Source: Tabrizicola fusiformis
Lineage (GTDB): Bacteria > Pseudomonadota > Alphaproteobacteria > Rhodobacterales > Rhodobacteraceae
Reading direction: 5' to 3'
Assembly: GCF_013328815.1 (NCBI RefSeq)
Contig: NZ_JABUHN010000005.1
Location: 62,001 to 126,000 of the forward strand
Length of the DNA stretch: 64,000 nucleotides
Numbering within the stretch: the stretch's first letter is position 1; each line of letters opens with the position of its first letter. This document shows, piece by piece, positions 33,548-42,398 of this stretch. The translations under genes and the position numbers were made by a program. Under the pieces are notes generated by a model. It was given only the letters and a program-made list of their open reading frames with translations, was not told the DNA's origin and did not search any database.

Positions 33548-34451
33548 GGTGCGCAATCTCGACATGACTTCGCTGCGGTCTTTCGTGGCGATTGCCGATG
33601 CGGGCGGGGTGACGCGGGCGGCGGGGTTCCTCAATCTCACGCAATCGGCGGTCTCGATGCAGATCAAGCGGCTGGAAGAGATGCTGGATGTGCAACTGCT
33701 GGACCGTTCGGGCCGTCAGGTGGGCCTGACGGCGGCGGGAGAGCAGTTGCTGGGTTATGCTCGCCGGATGCTGGCCCTGAATGACGAAGCCTTTGGTCGC
33801 CTGACGCAGGATATGCATGAAGGCGAGGTGGTGCTGGGTGTGCCGCATGACATCGTTTATCCCGCCATTCCGCAGGTCTTGCAGCGCTTTGCCAAGGAAT
33901 ATCCGCGGATGCGGGTCACGCTTTTGTCCTCGTTCACGCGGGTTCTGAAGGCGCAGTTCGCGCGGGGCGAATGCGATGTGATCCTCAGCACCGAAGCCGA
34001 TCTTGAGCCGGGAGGCGAGACGATCGCCGAACTGCCGCTGGTCTGGGTGGGGGCGCCGGGCGGGGTGGCATGGAAAAGCCGCCCGCTGCGGCTGGCCTAT
34101 GAGCATAACTGCATCTTCCGGCAGGGGGTGCAGGCGGAACTGGACCGCGCCGGCATTCCTTGGGTGATGGCGGTGGAAAGCGACAGCACCCGCACGGTAG
34201 AGGCGTCGGTCAGTGCCGATCTTGCGGTGCATACCGTGCTGGCGGGGTCTGAGCCGCCCTATGTCGAACGGATCGCCCATGGCGGCGCCCTGCCGGAACT
34301 GGGCCGGATGAAGGTCAACCTCTACCGCGCCGAACCGGCGCATAGCCCCACCGTTCTGGCGCTGGCCGAGATGCTGCGCCGCGCCTATGCCCAGCGGCCC
34401 GGGCGGCTGTCGGTGGTGGCCGAGCGGGGCGAGGCTACGGCTGCAGGCTGA
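33546..34451 (+). CDS. LysR-family transcriptional regulator
   Basis: A 301-residue regulator. The winged HTH is at residues 7-66 (TSLRSFVAIADAGGVTRAAGFLNLTQSAVSMQIKRLEEMLDVQLLDRSGRQVGLTAAGEQLL). The effector domain runs from about 90 (EVVLGVPHDIVYPAIPQVLQRFAKEYPRMRVTLL) to the end. ATG 33546 has AGGA eight bases upstream and gives the usual N-terminus MVRNLDMTSL; ATG 33564 is an alternative. The 3' end overlaps the convergent oxidoreductase gene by 17 bases. Target: likely the DUF1127 gene and itself. Confidence 0.92.
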   Translation: MVRNLDMTSLRSFVAIADAGGVTRAAGFLNLTQSAVSMQIKRLEEMLDVQLLDRSGRQVGLTAAGEQLLGYARRMLALNDEAFGRLTQDMHEGEVVLGVPHDIVYPAIPQVLQRFAKEYPRMRVTLLSSFTRVLKAQFARGECDVILSTEADLEPGGETIAELPLVWVGAPGGVAWKSRPLRLAYEHNCIFRQGVQAELDRAGIPWVMAVESDSTRTVEASVSADLAVHTVLAGSEPPYVERIAHGGALPELGRMKVNLYRAEPAHSPTVLALAEMLRRAYAQRPGRLSVVAERGEATAAG

Positions 34452-35400
34452 TCACCAGCTTGCCGGTCGAGGCGCGGGCGGCAAGCCGGTCCAGCGCCTC
34501 GGGCAGGGCGGCAAAGGGCAGGGTATCGCTGACATGCGGGCGCAGGGCGCCTTCGGCATACCAGTCGAGCAACTGGCGCAGGCTGGCGTCCAGCACCTCG
34601 GGCGCGAAGTTGAGATAGCCGCCCCACCAGAGGCCGATCACCGAAAGGTTCTTGACCAGAAGGTGATTGGCCCTGATCTGCGGCACTTGACCCGAGGCAA
34701 AGCCGATGGCCAGAAAGCGCCCCTCGGGGCGCAGCGCGGAAAGGGCCGCCTCACCCGCGGCACCACCCACGGCATCATAGACCACATCGACGCCCCCCAG
34801 CGCCTTGAAGGCCGCCTTCAGGTCGGGGGTGTCACTGTCAATCGACAGGTGGGCACCCGCCGCCTCGGCCACGGCGCATTTCGCGGCGCCGCGCGCCACC
34901 GCCACCACCCGCGCACCCATCCGCCGCCCGATCTCGACCGCCGTGAGGCCGACCCCGCCCGCCGCACCCAGCACCAGCAGGGTTTCCCCGGGGGCCAGCG
35001 CTGCCTTGCGCCCAAGCGCCAGATGCGAGGTGCCATAGGCGATGGGAAAGGCCGCTGCATGATCAAAGGGCATCCCCTCGGGCAGCGGCAACAGCCGGGC
35101 CACCGGCACGCAGACCGCCTCGGCCAGGGCGCCCATGCCCAGATAGGCCAGAACCCGCGTGCCGGGGGCGGGCCCGGTCGTGCCGGGGCCAAGGGCATCG
35201 ACCACGCCGGCCATTTCCATGCCGGGGGTATAGGGGAAATCGGGGCGCACCTGATACTTGCCGTCGCGCATCAGAAGATCGGCAAAGTTGAGCCCGACCG
35301 CCGCCACCCGCACCCGCGCCTCGCCCGGGGCGGGCAGCGGATCGGCCAAAGTCTCGAGGGTGAAGGCCCCTGCGGTTTCGGCGACACGCCAAGCTTTCAT
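34435..35400 (-). CDS. NADPH:quinone oxidoreductase (MDR superfamily)
   Basis: A 321-residue medium-chain dehydrogenase. The GroES-like domain has VGLNFADLLMRDGKYQVRPDFPYTPGMEMAGVV (about 36-68). The Rossmann domain has LLVLGAAGGVGLTAVEIGRRMGARVVAVARG (about 139-169). No catalytic or structural zinc cysteines are seen, so it is a zinc-free quinone reductase/enoyl reductase type. It probably reduces quinones or enones. It is convergent with LysR and followed upstream by a 370-base AT-richer gap. Confidence 0.9.
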   Translation of the reverse strand: MKAWRVAETAGAFTLETLADPLPAPGEARVRVAAVGLNFADLLMRDGKYQVRPDFPYTPGMEMAGVVDALGPGTTGPAPGTRVLAYLGMGALAEAVCVPVARLLPLPEGMPFDHAAAFPIAYGTSHLALGRKAALAPGETLLVLGAAGGVGLTAVEIGRRMGARVVAVARGAAKCAVAEAAGAHLSIDSDTPDLKAAFKALGGVDVVYDAVGGAAGEAALSALRPEGRFLAIGFASGQVPQIRANHLLVKNLSVIGLWWGGYLNFAPEVLDASLRQLLDWYAEGALRPHVSDTLPFAALPEALDRLAARASTGKLVISLQP

Positions 35401-35770
35401 GCAATTGCCCTTTCCGATTGCGCTCTGGCCATCCTTTGACGGCTTCCGGGCGGGGTCAAGTCGGGTGTTTTCGCATTATGCAAAGTTCTGGTCGCAAGAT
35501 TGTTGCATTTTGCATCGCATATTGGAATGCTCGCTTAAGGCGAGCGGCACGCGAAGCGCAACCTCATAGCGCGCAAGGTCAAATCTGCGGCGGGTTTCTT
35601 GTCCGCTTGTATAATTGGACATATCCAAAAAGACAGGTTTTGACTGTCCTGAAAGAATTTTCGGGGATAAACCGCTCCCCCATCATTTTGGCAATAAACT
35701 TGCTTGTATATCTGTGTAGGCAAAACATGCCTGCGTGTCATGAGTTTGTGATCAGGGAACGGAGAGACCA
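35401..35770. other. 370-base intergenic region, AT-rich for this genome
   Basis: No convincing gene; short open frames here lack family resemblance. Visible structures are an ATGCAAA (35478-35484) and TTTGCAT (35509-35515) inverted pair, a hairpin GCTCGC-TTAAG-GCGAGC (35529-35545), a TTGGA-CATA-TCCAA dyad with TATAAT just before it (35610-35615), and the sigma-54-like promoter at 35689-35703. Confidence 0.5.
35689..35703 (+). promoter_or_regulatory. Candidate sigma-54 promoter
   Basis: TGGCAATAAACTTGC has the TGGC and TTGC blocks at exact -24/-12 spacing (GG-N10-GC), 67 bases before the XRE gene start. Match is good at the invariant bases. An enhancer site was not recognised. Confidence 0.45.
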
Positions 35771-36133
35771 ATGAAACACCCCGTCGATGCCCATGTTGGA
35801 AAGCGTATCCGGCACCGCCGCTGGATGATCGGGATGACCCAGCAACAACTGGCCGACAAGGTTGGAATCAAGTTCCAGCAGATCCAGAAATACGAAACCG
35901 GCATGAACCGGGTCAGCGCCTCGCGGCTCTGGGACATTGCCGACGCCATGGGCGTGACGATTGCCTTCTTCTTCGAAGGGCTTGCCGAGGGTGCCGAACT
36001 GGTGCAGGCCGCCGGTGCCGACCTGATGGCGGATAAAGAGGCGCTGGAACTCGTCCGCTCCTACTATGCCATTCCCGAGGCGCAGCGCCGCCGTCTTTTC
36101 GATCTGGCCCGCGTTCTGTCTGACGCCGCCTGA
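35771..36133 (+). CDS. XRE-family helix-turn-helix regulator
   Basis: A 120-residue regulator. The HTH_3 domain spans about 9-66: VGKRIRHRRWMIGMTQQQLADKVGIKFQQIQKYETGMNRVSASRLWDIADAMGVTIAFFFEGL. A short alpha-helical C-terminal part follows (DKEALELVRSYYAIPEAQRRRLFDLARVLSDAA), a form common and conserved in Rhodobacterales and Rhizobiales. GGAGAGACC precedes the ATG. Monocistronic or co-transcribed with the HisN-like gene 100 bases downstream. Its regulon is unknown. Confidence 0.9.
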   Translation: MKHPVDAHVGKRIRHRRWMIGMTQQQLADKVGIKFQQIQKYETGMNRVSASRLWDIADAMGVTIAFFFEGLAEGAELVQAAGADLMADKEALELVRSYYAIPEAQRRRLFDLARVLSDAA

Positions 36134-36232
36134 ACCCTTAGCGAGTGACCTTGTGATTGACCTTGCGCCCCTGTGCCGATAGCCCGGCACGGGGGCGTCT
36201 CGTTTCGGGCGCCGGGGATTGCGGAGAGAGCC

Positions 36233-37033
36233 ATGGCCCATCTGAGCGAAGCCGAGACTGGCGAACTGATCGCCACCGCCCATGCGCTGGCCGATGCGGC
36301 GCGCGAGGCGACGCTTCTGCATTTCCGCAAGCCGGACCTGACCGCCGATACCAAGGAAACCGAACGGTTCGATCCGGTCACGGTGGCCGACCGGCTGTCG
36401 GAAGAGCGGATGCGCGCCATCCTCGCCGCCCGCCGCCCGCAGGACGGCATTCTGGGCGAGGAGTTCGGCCGCAGTGAAGGGACCTCCGGTCTGACCTGGG
36501 TGCTGGACCCGATCGACGGCACGCGCGGCTATCTTTCCGGCACGCCGACCTGGGGGGTGCTGATCTCGGTCCGCGACGCGAGCGGGCCGATCTATGGCAT
36601 CATCGACCAGCCCTATATCCGCGAAAGGTTCGAGGGCGGCTTTGGCCGGGCCGAGGTCAACGGCCCGTCGGGGCGTGCCAAGCTGGCGGTGCGTCCGGCG
36701 CGGCCCCTGTCACAGGCAATCCTGTTCTCCACCTTCCCCGAGGTCGGGACGCCCGCCGAAGGCGCGGCCTTCCGCCGGGTGGCAGCGCAGGCCAAACTGA
36801 CGCGCTATGGCACGGATTGCTATGCCTATGCCCTGATCGCCGCCGGACAGATCGACATCGTGATCGAGGCCGGGCTGCAAGCCTATGACGTGCAGGCGCC
36901 GATTGCCGTGATTGAGGCGGCAGGTGGCATCGTGACCAACTGGCAAGGCGGCCCCTGCGCCGAGGGGGGGCAGATTCTGGCCTGCGCCAGCCGTGAAATC
37001 CATGCCGAGGCGCTGGCGTTGCTCAACCCGTAG
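36233..37033 (+). CDS. hisN: Inositol-phosphatase-family phosphatase, HisN-like
   Basis: A 266-residue magnesium-dependent phosphatase. The motifs are FDPVTVADRLSEERMRAIL (about 47-65), GEEFG (about 77-81), WVLDPIDGTRGYLSGTPTWG (about 91-110) and YDVQAPIAVIEAAGGIVTNWQG near the end. The RGYLSG form after DPIDGT is characteristic of HisN histidinol-phosphatases rather than SuhB. GGAGAGAG precedes the ATG. Hydrolysis of histidinol phosphate is most likely; other phosphate monoesters are possible. Its stop codon overlaps a palindromic repeat. Confidence 0.85.
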   Translation: MAHLSEAETGELIATAHALADAAREATLLHFRKPDLTADTKETERFDPVTVADRLSEERMRAILAARRPQDGILGEEFGRSEGTSGLTWVLDPIDGTRGYLSGTPTWGVLISVRDASGPIYGIIDQPYIRERFEGGFGRAEVNGPSGRAKLAVRPARPLSQAILFSTFPEVGTPAEGAAFRRVAAQAKLTRYGTDCYAYALIAAGQIDIVIEAGLQAYDVQAPIAVIEAAGGIVTNWQGGPCAEGGQILACASREIHAEALALLNP

Positions 37034-37054
37034 GATGGGCAATATTGCCCATCC
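37033..37054. repeat. 22-base perfect palindrome, family B copy 2
   Basis: Identical 22 bases to 28470-28491 (arms GGATGGGCAAT / ATTGCCCATCC). Its first base is the last base of the hisN-like stop codon, so it could serve as a 3'-end structure of that transcript. Confidence 0.85.
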
Positions 37055-37076
37055 CCCCGGCTGACCGGCCGGGCCA

Positions 37077-37104
37077 CGAAAATTTTTCGGCCGAAAAATT
37101 TTCG
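37077..37104. repeat. 28-base perfect palindrome, family D copy 2
   Basis: Fourteen-base arms (CGAAAATTTTTCGG and CCGAAAAATTTTCG) meet at 37090.5 without a loop. It is clearly related to the elements at 24627 and 63683, sharing the AATTTTCG half-core. It lies between hisN-like and the deaminase gene, 23 bases after the family B element. Confidence 0.8.
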
Positions 37105-37233
37105 GTCCCCGCCGTTGCGCTTGGCGCAGGCGCCGCGGGGCGTTATCCTGACAGCGCAGCGCGAGTCCTTGATCCCCCTTCTGTCGCGCCCTGTTCCCGG
37201 CCCACCGAAGGGGGTGGACCCAAGGGGAACGTC

Positions 37234-38574
37234 ATGTCCGAAATCCTGATCCGCAATGCCGCCGCCGTCGTGACGATGGATGCCGCACGCCGCGAAATCG
37301 CCGGGGGCGATGTGCTGATCCGCGGCGGCCAGATCGCCGCCGTGGGGCAGGGGATCGTCGCCCCCGCCGCGCAGGTGGTGCAGGCGGCGGGCTGTGTCGT
37401 CACCCCCGGCCTCGTCAACACCCACCACCACCTTTACCAGACCCTGACCCGTGCCGTTCCGGGCGGTCAGGATGCGCTGCTCTTCGGCTGGCTGAAAACG
37501 CTCTATCCGATCTGGTCGCGCTTTGGCCCCGAAGAGATGTTCGTCAGCGCGCAGATCGGTCTGGCGGAACTGGCGCTCTCGGGTTGCACGATGACCTCGG
37601 ACCACCTCTATCTTTACCCCAACGGAGCGCGGCTGGACGATACCATTGCGGCGGCGGGCGAGGTGGGGCTGCGCTTTCACCCCACCCGCGGCGCGATGAG
37701 CATCGGCGAGAGTGCGGGCGGCCTGCCGCCCGACAGTCTGGTGGAACGGGAAGAGGCGATCCTGCGTGACATGATCCGCGTGGTCGATGCCTTCCACGAT
37801 CCGCGTGAGGGGGCGATGGTGCGCGTCGGCCTTGCGCCCTGCTCACCCTTTTCCGTCAGCCGCGACCTGATGCGCGAGGCGGCGCTGCTGGCGCGCGACA
37901 AGAAGGTGATGCTGCACACCCATCTGGCCGAGAATGACGAGGATATCGCCTATTCTCTGGCGCAGTTCGGCTGTCGTCCCGGCCAATATGCCGAAGACCT
38001 TGGCTGGACCGGCGATGATGTCTGGCACGCCCATTGCGTGAAGCTGGATGCGGGCGAGATCGGCTTGTTTGCCCGGTCGGGCACCGGGGTTGCGCATTGC
38101 CCCTGCTCGAACTGCCGGCTGGGTTCGGGCATCGCGCCGGTGCGGGCGATGCGCGATGCTGGGGTGAAGGTGGGGCTGGGCGTGGATGGCTCGGCCAGCA
38201 ATGACGCCGGAAACCTTGTGGCCGAGGCGCGGCAAGCGCTGCTGTTGCAGCGTGTGGCGCGTGGCGCCGATGCGATGAGCGCGCGCGAGGCGCTAGAGAT
38301 TGCAACTTTGGGCGGCGCGCGGGTGCTGGGCCGCCCCGATTGCGGCAGTCTGGAGCCGGGAAAGCGCGCCGATCTGGCGATCTGGGATGTGTCGGGCATC
38401 GAAAGTGCGGGCTCCTGGGATCCGGTGGCGAGCCTGATGCTCTGCGGCCCGACCCGGGTGCGCGACCTCTATGTCGAAGGGCGCGCGGTGGTGCGGGAGG
38501 GGCAGATGGTGACCATCGACCTGCCTCGCGCAATCGAAACCCAGAACCGCCTCGCAGCGCGGCTGATGGGCTGA
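37234..38574 (+). CDS. 8-oxoguanine deaminase / TrzN-AtzA-type amidohydrolase
   Basis: A 446-residue zinc amidohydrolase. Zinc ligands are in NTHHHLYQTLTRAVPG (about 65-80), LHTHLAENDED (about 226-236), WHAHCVKLDAGE (about 265-276) and VGLGVDGSASNDAGNLVAEARQALLLQR (Asp about 317). The SASND plus ALLLQR stretch is the mark of the 8-oxoguanine deaminase branch (PA0142 group), which makes uric acid from 8-oxoguanine; isocytosine or triazine substrates are alternatives. ATG 37234 has AAGGGG upstream; earlier in-frame codons run through the repeat region. It links to the purine-catabolic xdh operon by pathway only. Confidence 0.87.
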   Translation: MSEILIRNAAAVVTMDAARREIAGGDVLIRGGQIAAVGQGIVAPAAQVVQAAGCVVTPGLVNTHHHLYQTLTRAVPGGQDALLFGWLKTLYPIWSRFGPEEMFVSAQIGLAELALSGCTMTSDHLYLYPNGARLDDTIAAAGEVGLRFHPTRGAMSIGESAGGLPPDSLVEREEAILRDMIRVVDAFHDPREGAMVRVGLAPCSPFSVSRDLMREAALLARDKKVMLHTHLAENDEDIAYSLAQFGCRPGQYAEDLGWTGDDVWHAHCVKLDAGEIGLFARSGTGVAHCPCSNCRLGSGIAPVRAMRDAGVKVGLGVDGSASNDAGNLVAEARQALLLQRVARGADAMSAREALEIATLGGARVLGRPDCGSLEPGKRADLAIWDVSGIESAGSWDPVASLMLCGPTRVRDLYVEGRAVVREGQMVTIDLPRAIETQNRLAARLMG

Positions 38575-38942
38575 GGGCTGCCCAGGATTTCGGCCCGGCC
38601 GCCCTTGGCTGACCCCGGAGGGGTTTTGCACCCCTCCGGACCACCCCGCAGGATACTTTCAGAGAGAGGATGGCAGGGGCGGGTTGCGGTTTTTGACAAC
38701 GCATCCGCGCCCGAATCCGGGCCGTGCGCAGATTTTCCTTCCCTCCCCTCCGATGCCGCGCTATGAGCGGCCCATGATCGCGCAAAGCACCCTTCGCTTC
38801 CTGCCCCGACGCCGACGCGCCACCGCGTAAGCGCCCGATCCTGCTTGGCCTGCGCCCCGGCGCGATTGCCGCAACCCGCCTTCCATTGTTGACCTTTCCG
38901 CCCGGCCTTGGCACTCCTTGGCCTTCCATACGGGAGACTTCC
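38575..38942. other. 368-base intergenic region with hairpin
   Basis: A hairpin CCGGAGGGGT (38615-38624), loop TTTGC, ACCCCTCCGG (38630-38639) resembles the family A repeats and may end the deaminase transcript. TTGACC at 38889-38894 is a possible -35 for argD, with no convincing -10. I see no gene. Confidence 0.5.
38615..38639. terminator. Hairpin after deaminase gene, related to family A repeat
   Basis: Ten-base perfect arms with a TTTGC loop, 41 bases after the stop. No long T-run follows. It may act as terminator or 3' stabiliser. Confidence 0.5.
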
Positions 38943-40112
38943 ATGATTTCCGCCGTCCTGCCCACCTATAACCGTGCCCCCATCGCCTTTACCCATGGCG
39001 AGGGAAGCTGGCTGACCGCCGAGGACGGCACGCGATACCTCGACCTTGGTGGCGGTATTGCGGTGAATGTGCTGGGCCATGCCCATCCGGCACTGGTGGC
39101 GGTGCTGACCGAACAGGCGGGCAAGCTCTGGCATGTCTCGAACGTCTACCGCATCCCCGAACAGGAGCGGCTGGCAGAGCTTCTGGTGGACAAGACCTTT
39201 GCCGATACGGTCTTCTTCACCAATTCAGGGACCGAGACGGCGGAACTGGCCATCAAGATGGCCCGCAAATACCATTCCGACAAAGGCACACCCCGGGCCG
39301 AGATCCTTGCCTTCGAGGGCGCCTTCCATGGCCGCTCGACCGGCGCCATCGCGGCGGCGGGGTCGGACAAGATGACCAAGGGCTTTGGCCCACTGATGCC
39401 CGGTTTCCGGCAATTGCCTTTCGGCGATCTTGATGCGCTGACCGCCGCCATCAGCGACCAGACCTGCGCCGTGATCGTCGAACCCATTCAGGGCGAAGGC
39501 GGCATCCGCAGCCTGTCGGACGCTTTCCTGCGGAAACTGCGCGACCTTTGCGACCAGCATGGTGCCCTGCTGATCTTTGACGAGGTGCAATGCGGCGTCG
39601 GGCGCACCGGCAAGCTTTTCGCCCATGAATGGGCCGGGGTTGCGCCGGATATCATGATGGTGGCCAAGGGGATTGGCGGCGGCTTCCCGCTGGGCGCCGT
39701 GCTTGCAACGGAAAATGCCGCTTCGGGCATGGTTGCAGGCACCCATGGCTCGACCTATGGCGGCAACCCGCTGGGTTGCGCCGTCGGTGCGAAGGTCATG
39801 CAGATCGTGGCCGATGACGCGTTCCTTGCCGATGTCAGCCGCAAGGGCGCGCAATTCGCCCAAGGGCTGGAGGGGTTGGTTGCGGCCCATCCCACCGTGT
39901 TCGAGGCGGTACGCGGGCAGGGCCTGATGCTGGGCCTGAAATGCAAGGCGACCAATACCGATGTGGTCAAGGCCGCCTATGGCCAGCACCTGCTGACCGT
40001 GGCCGCCGCCGACAATGTGATCCGCCTGCTGCCCGCGCTCAACATTCCTGAGGCCGATATTGCCGAGGCACTGGCGCGGCTGGACGCCACCGCCCGCGCG
40101 CTGGAGGGCTGA
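38943..40112 (+). CDS. argD: Acetylornithine aminotransferase
   Basis: A 389-residue class III PLP aminotransferase converting N-acetylglutamate semialdehyde to N-acetylornithine. The N-terminus is YLDLGGGIAVNVLGHAHP. Further motifs are NSGTETAELAIKMARKYH (about 92-109), AFEGAFHGRSTGAIAAAGS (about 121-139), DEVQCGVGRTGKLFAHE (about 213-229) and the PLP lysine in MVAKGIGGGFPLGA (Lys about 242). GGGAGA is the ribosome site. It is followed by argF, a usual pair. ArgD and succinyl-diaminopimelate aminotransferase activities often overlap. Confidence 0.95.
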   Translation: MISAVLPTYNRAPIAFTHGEGSWLTAEDGTRYLDLGGGIAVNVLGHAHPALVAVLTEQAGKLWHVSNVYRIPEQERLAELLVDKTFADTVFFTNSGTETAELAIKMARKYHSDKGTPRAEILAFEGAFHGRSTGAIAAAGSDKMTKGFGPLMPGFRQLPFGDLDALTAAISDQTCAVIVEPIQGEGGIRSLSDAFLRKLRDLCDQHGALLIFDEVQCGVGRTGKLFAHEWAGVAPDIMMVAKGIGGGFPLGAVLATENAASGMVAGTHGSTYGGNPLGCAVGAKVMQIVADDAFLADVSRKGAQFAQGLEGLVAAHPTVFEAVRGQGLMLGLKCKATNTDVVKAAYGQHLLTVAAADNVIRLLPALNIPEADIAEALARLDATARALEG

Positions 40113-40196
40113 GATGCTGGCCACCCGCGAACAGGCCGAGCGCAGCCGGCGACGAATGACAGGCACCGAGCCCGCATTTGCCCTTCGCCAAATACT

Positions 40197-40229
40197 CCAC
40201 GGGGGTCCGGGGGTGTGAAACCCCCGGCG
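40197..40229. repeat. Dispersed hairpin repeat, family A copy 2
   Basis: Identical in sequence to 13308-13340. The hairpin is CCGGGGGT (40207-40214), loop GTGAA, ACCCCCGG (40220-40227). It sits between argD and argF, where it could modulate distal expression. Confidence 0.85.
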
Positions 40230-40264
40230 CCTGCCGGCAAGACCGACGCCCAGAAAGCTCTGCC

Positions 40265-41191
40265 ATGAAGCATTTCCTTGATATCCACAAAACCGACGCC
40301 GCCGATCTGCGGTCGATGATCGACAATGCGCAGGCGATGAAGACCGCCCGTCAGGGCCGCCCGCGCGGTGCGCCCGATGATGAACAGCCGCTTGCCGGTC
40401 GCATGGTGGCGCTGATCTTTGAAAAACCCTCGACCCGCACGCGCGTTTCCTTCGATGTCGGCGTGCGGCAGATGGGCGGGCAGACCATGGTTCTGTCCGG
40501 CAAGGAAATGCAGCTTGGCCATGGTGAGACGATTGCCGACACCGCCCGGGTGCTGTCGCGCTATGTCGATCTGATCATGATCCGCACCTTTGAAGAGGCC
40601 ACGCTTCTGGAGATGGCCGAACATGCCACCGTTCCGGTGATCAATGGGCTGACCAACCGCACCCATCCCTGCCAGATCATGGCCGATGTGATGACCTATG
40701 AAGAGCATCGCGGCCCGATCGCGGGCAAGAAGGTGGTCTGGGCGGGTGACGGCAACAATGTCTGCGCTAGCTTCCTGCACGCGGCGGGGCAGTTCGGTTT
40801 CGACTTCACCTTCACCGGCCCGCAAACCCTTGACCCCGAGGCGGAATTCGTCGGTTTCGCCCGTGAGAAGGGCTCAAAGGTGCTGATCGAGCGCGACCCG
40901 TTCAAGGCAGTGGATGGCGCCGATCTGGTGGTCACCGACACCTGGGTTTCCATGCATGACCCGGAATCCGCCAAGGAGCGCCGCCACAACCAGTTGCGCG
41001 GCTATCAGGTGAATGAGGCGCTGATGGCGCGGGCGCGTCCCGACAGCCTGTTCATGCATTGCCTGCCCGCCCATCGCAATGACGAGGCGACCAGCGCCGT
41101 GATGGACGGCCCGCATTCGGTGATCTTTGACGAGGCCGAGAACCGCCTGCACGCGCAAAAGGCCGTCATGCGCTGGTCGCTCGGAGTCTGA
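40265..41191 (+). CDS. argF: Ornithine carbamoyltransferase
   Basis: A 308-residue anabolic-type enzyme making citrulline. The carbamoyl-phosphate loop is [20 protein letters not shown] (STRTR about 56-60), [21 protein letters not shown] binds ornithine/carbamoyl phosphate (about 122-142), and [11 protein letters not shown] (about 264-274) is the ornithine Cys motif. ATG 40265 was chosen because the protein then has normal length; the frame upstream goes through the repeat. The short downstream gap suggests co-transcription with the UDG-like gene. Confidence 0.96.
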   Translation: MKHFLDIHKTDAADLRSMIDNAQAMKTARQGRPRGAPDDEQPLAGRMVALIFEKPSTRTRVSFDVGVRQMGGQTMVLSGKEMQLGHGETIADTARVLSRYVDLIMIRTFEEATLLEMAEHATVPVINGLTNRTHPCQIMADVMTYEEHRGPIAGKKVVWAGDGNNVCASFLHAAGQFGFDFTFTGPQTLDPEAEFVGFAREKGSKVLIERDPFKAVDGADLVVTDTWVSMHDPESAKERRHNQLRGYQVNEALMARARPDSLFMHCLPAHRNDEATSAVMDGPHSVIFDEAENRLHAQKAVMRWSLGV

Positions 41192-41207
41192 AACTGGGGG
41201 GCTGAAC

Positions 41208-41843
41208 ATGTCGGCGCTGCCGCATCCACAGCTTCGGGCGGTGCTGGAACCGGCCTATCGCCCCTGCGCGGGCTTCGGAACCTGTGCCGAAGCCGTATGG
41301 CGACCCGAGGCGGGCCACGTTCCGCGCGGTTTTCTGGGTGCGACGGGCCGGCTGGACGAGGTGCGGGCGGTTCTGGTCTTTGCCGAGCCAGGCGGGGTCT
41401 ATCCTGATGATTTCTATGACCCCGGCCTGCGCCCGGACCAGTTTCTGGCGCAGGCGGTGGCGGAAACCGGGCGGATCATCGCGGCCGGAACCGACCTTTT
41501 CCACCGCAACATCCGCAGCTTCCTTGACATGATCCTGCCCGGACAGAGCCTGCCCGATCAGTTGCGGCAGGTCTGGCTGACCGAGGGGCGGTTGTGTTCG
41601 GTCGCGCAAGAGATCGGCGGGCGGCGTGACCGGCGCTGTTCGGAACTCTATCTGCGGGCGCAGATTGCGCTGATGCCGCAGGCGGTGGTGATCGCCTTTG
41701 GCGGCAAGGCGCAAGCCTATCTTGCGGCGCTGAAGCTGGAGCATGTGAAGGCGGTGGCGCTGTCGCCGCCCGGCGCCAACCATCGCGGTGCCCGGCCAAG
41801 CTGGGAGGCGGCGGCGGCCATGGTGCGGGCGCGGCACGGGTGA
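41208..41843 (+). CDS. Uracil-DNA-glycosylase-like protein with four conserved cysteines
   Basis: A 211-residue protein I assign to the UDG superfamily fold by pattern: AVLVFAEPGGVYPDDF at about 54-69 (motif A-like), IAFGGKAQAYL at about 159-169, and ALSPPGANHRG (about 180-190, motif B-like). Cysteines 20 and 26 (PCAGFGTC) and 130 and 144 (LCSVAQEIGGRRDRRC) are arranged like the four iron-sulfur ligands of family-4 glycosylases, though spacing differs. Uracil excision is not established. It begins 16 bases after argF. The start is fixed by the ATG at 41208. Confidence 0.6.
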   Translation: MSALPHPQLRAVLEPAYRPCAGFGTCAEAVWRPEAGHVPRGFLGATGRLDEVRAVLVFAEPGGVYPDDFYDPGLRPDQFLAQAVAETGRIIAAGTDLFHRNIRSFLDMILPGQSLPDQLRQVWLTEGRLCSVAQEIGGRRDRRCSELYLRAQIALMPQAVVIAFGGKAQAYLAALKLEHVKAVALSPPGANHRGARPSWEAAAAMVRARHG

Positions 41844-41907
41844 ATCCGCCCCTTGCCTTTGGCTGATTTCCGGCGCCTCCTGCCGCCAGCGCAACAGGAG
41901 GCCGTCC

Positions 41908-42396
41908 ATGCAATCGCCCGTCCCGTCCTTCACCCATTCCCTGACCGCCCTGTCGAAGATCCTTGCCAAGGCCGAAACCTATGCCGAGGTCCGCAAGATC
42001 AAGCCGGATGTGATCCCGCAACTGCGGCTGTTCCCCGATATGCTGCCCTTCTGGCGGCAGGTCACCATCGCCTGCGACCATGCCAAAGGGGCGAGCGCCC
42101 GCCTTGCCGGGGTCGAGGTGCCGTCTTTCCCGGACACCGAAACCACTCTGGCCGAGTTGCAGGAGCGGATCGCAAAGACCATCGCCTTTATCCAGACCCT
42201 GCCCGACAGCGCCTTTGACGGGGCCGAGGCGCGCATGATCACGGTCAAGGCCGGCCCGCGTGAGCTGAGCTTTCCGGCGGTGCAGTATCTGAACAGCTAT
42301 GCCGTGCCGAATTTCTATTTCCACATGTCCACGGCCTATAACATCCTGCGTTCTGGTGGGCTCGAGATCGGCAAGGTCGATTTTCTGGGGGGCTGA
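41908..42396 (+). CDS. DUF1993 family protein
   Basis: A 162-residue DinB-like helical-bundle protein of the DUF1993 family. It begins FTHSLTALSKILAKAETYAEVRKIKPDVIPQLRLFPDMLPFWRQVTIACDHAKGASARLAG; the second half has SFPAVQYLNSYAVPNFYFHMSTAYNILRSGG, typical of the family. The function is unknown; related proteins bind metal or thiols. AGGAGG at 41896-41901 is a strong ribosome site. The next gene starts three bases after its stop. Confidence 0.85.
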   Translation: MQSPVPSFTHSLTALSKILAKAETYAEVRKIKPDVIPQLRLFPDMLPFWRQVTIACDHAKGASARLAGVEVPSFPDTETTLAELQERIAKTIAFIQTLPDSAFDGAEARMITVKAGPRELSFPAVQYLNSYAVPNFYFHMSTAYNILRSGGLEIGKVDFLGG

Positions 42397-42398
42397 GG

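Noticed and set aside
35418-35774. Possible small gene in the 370-base gap before the XRE gene
   Set aside because: Its start lies in the oxidoreductase promoter region and its translation shows no family features; it overlaps the sigma-54-like promoter and the XRE ribosome site.
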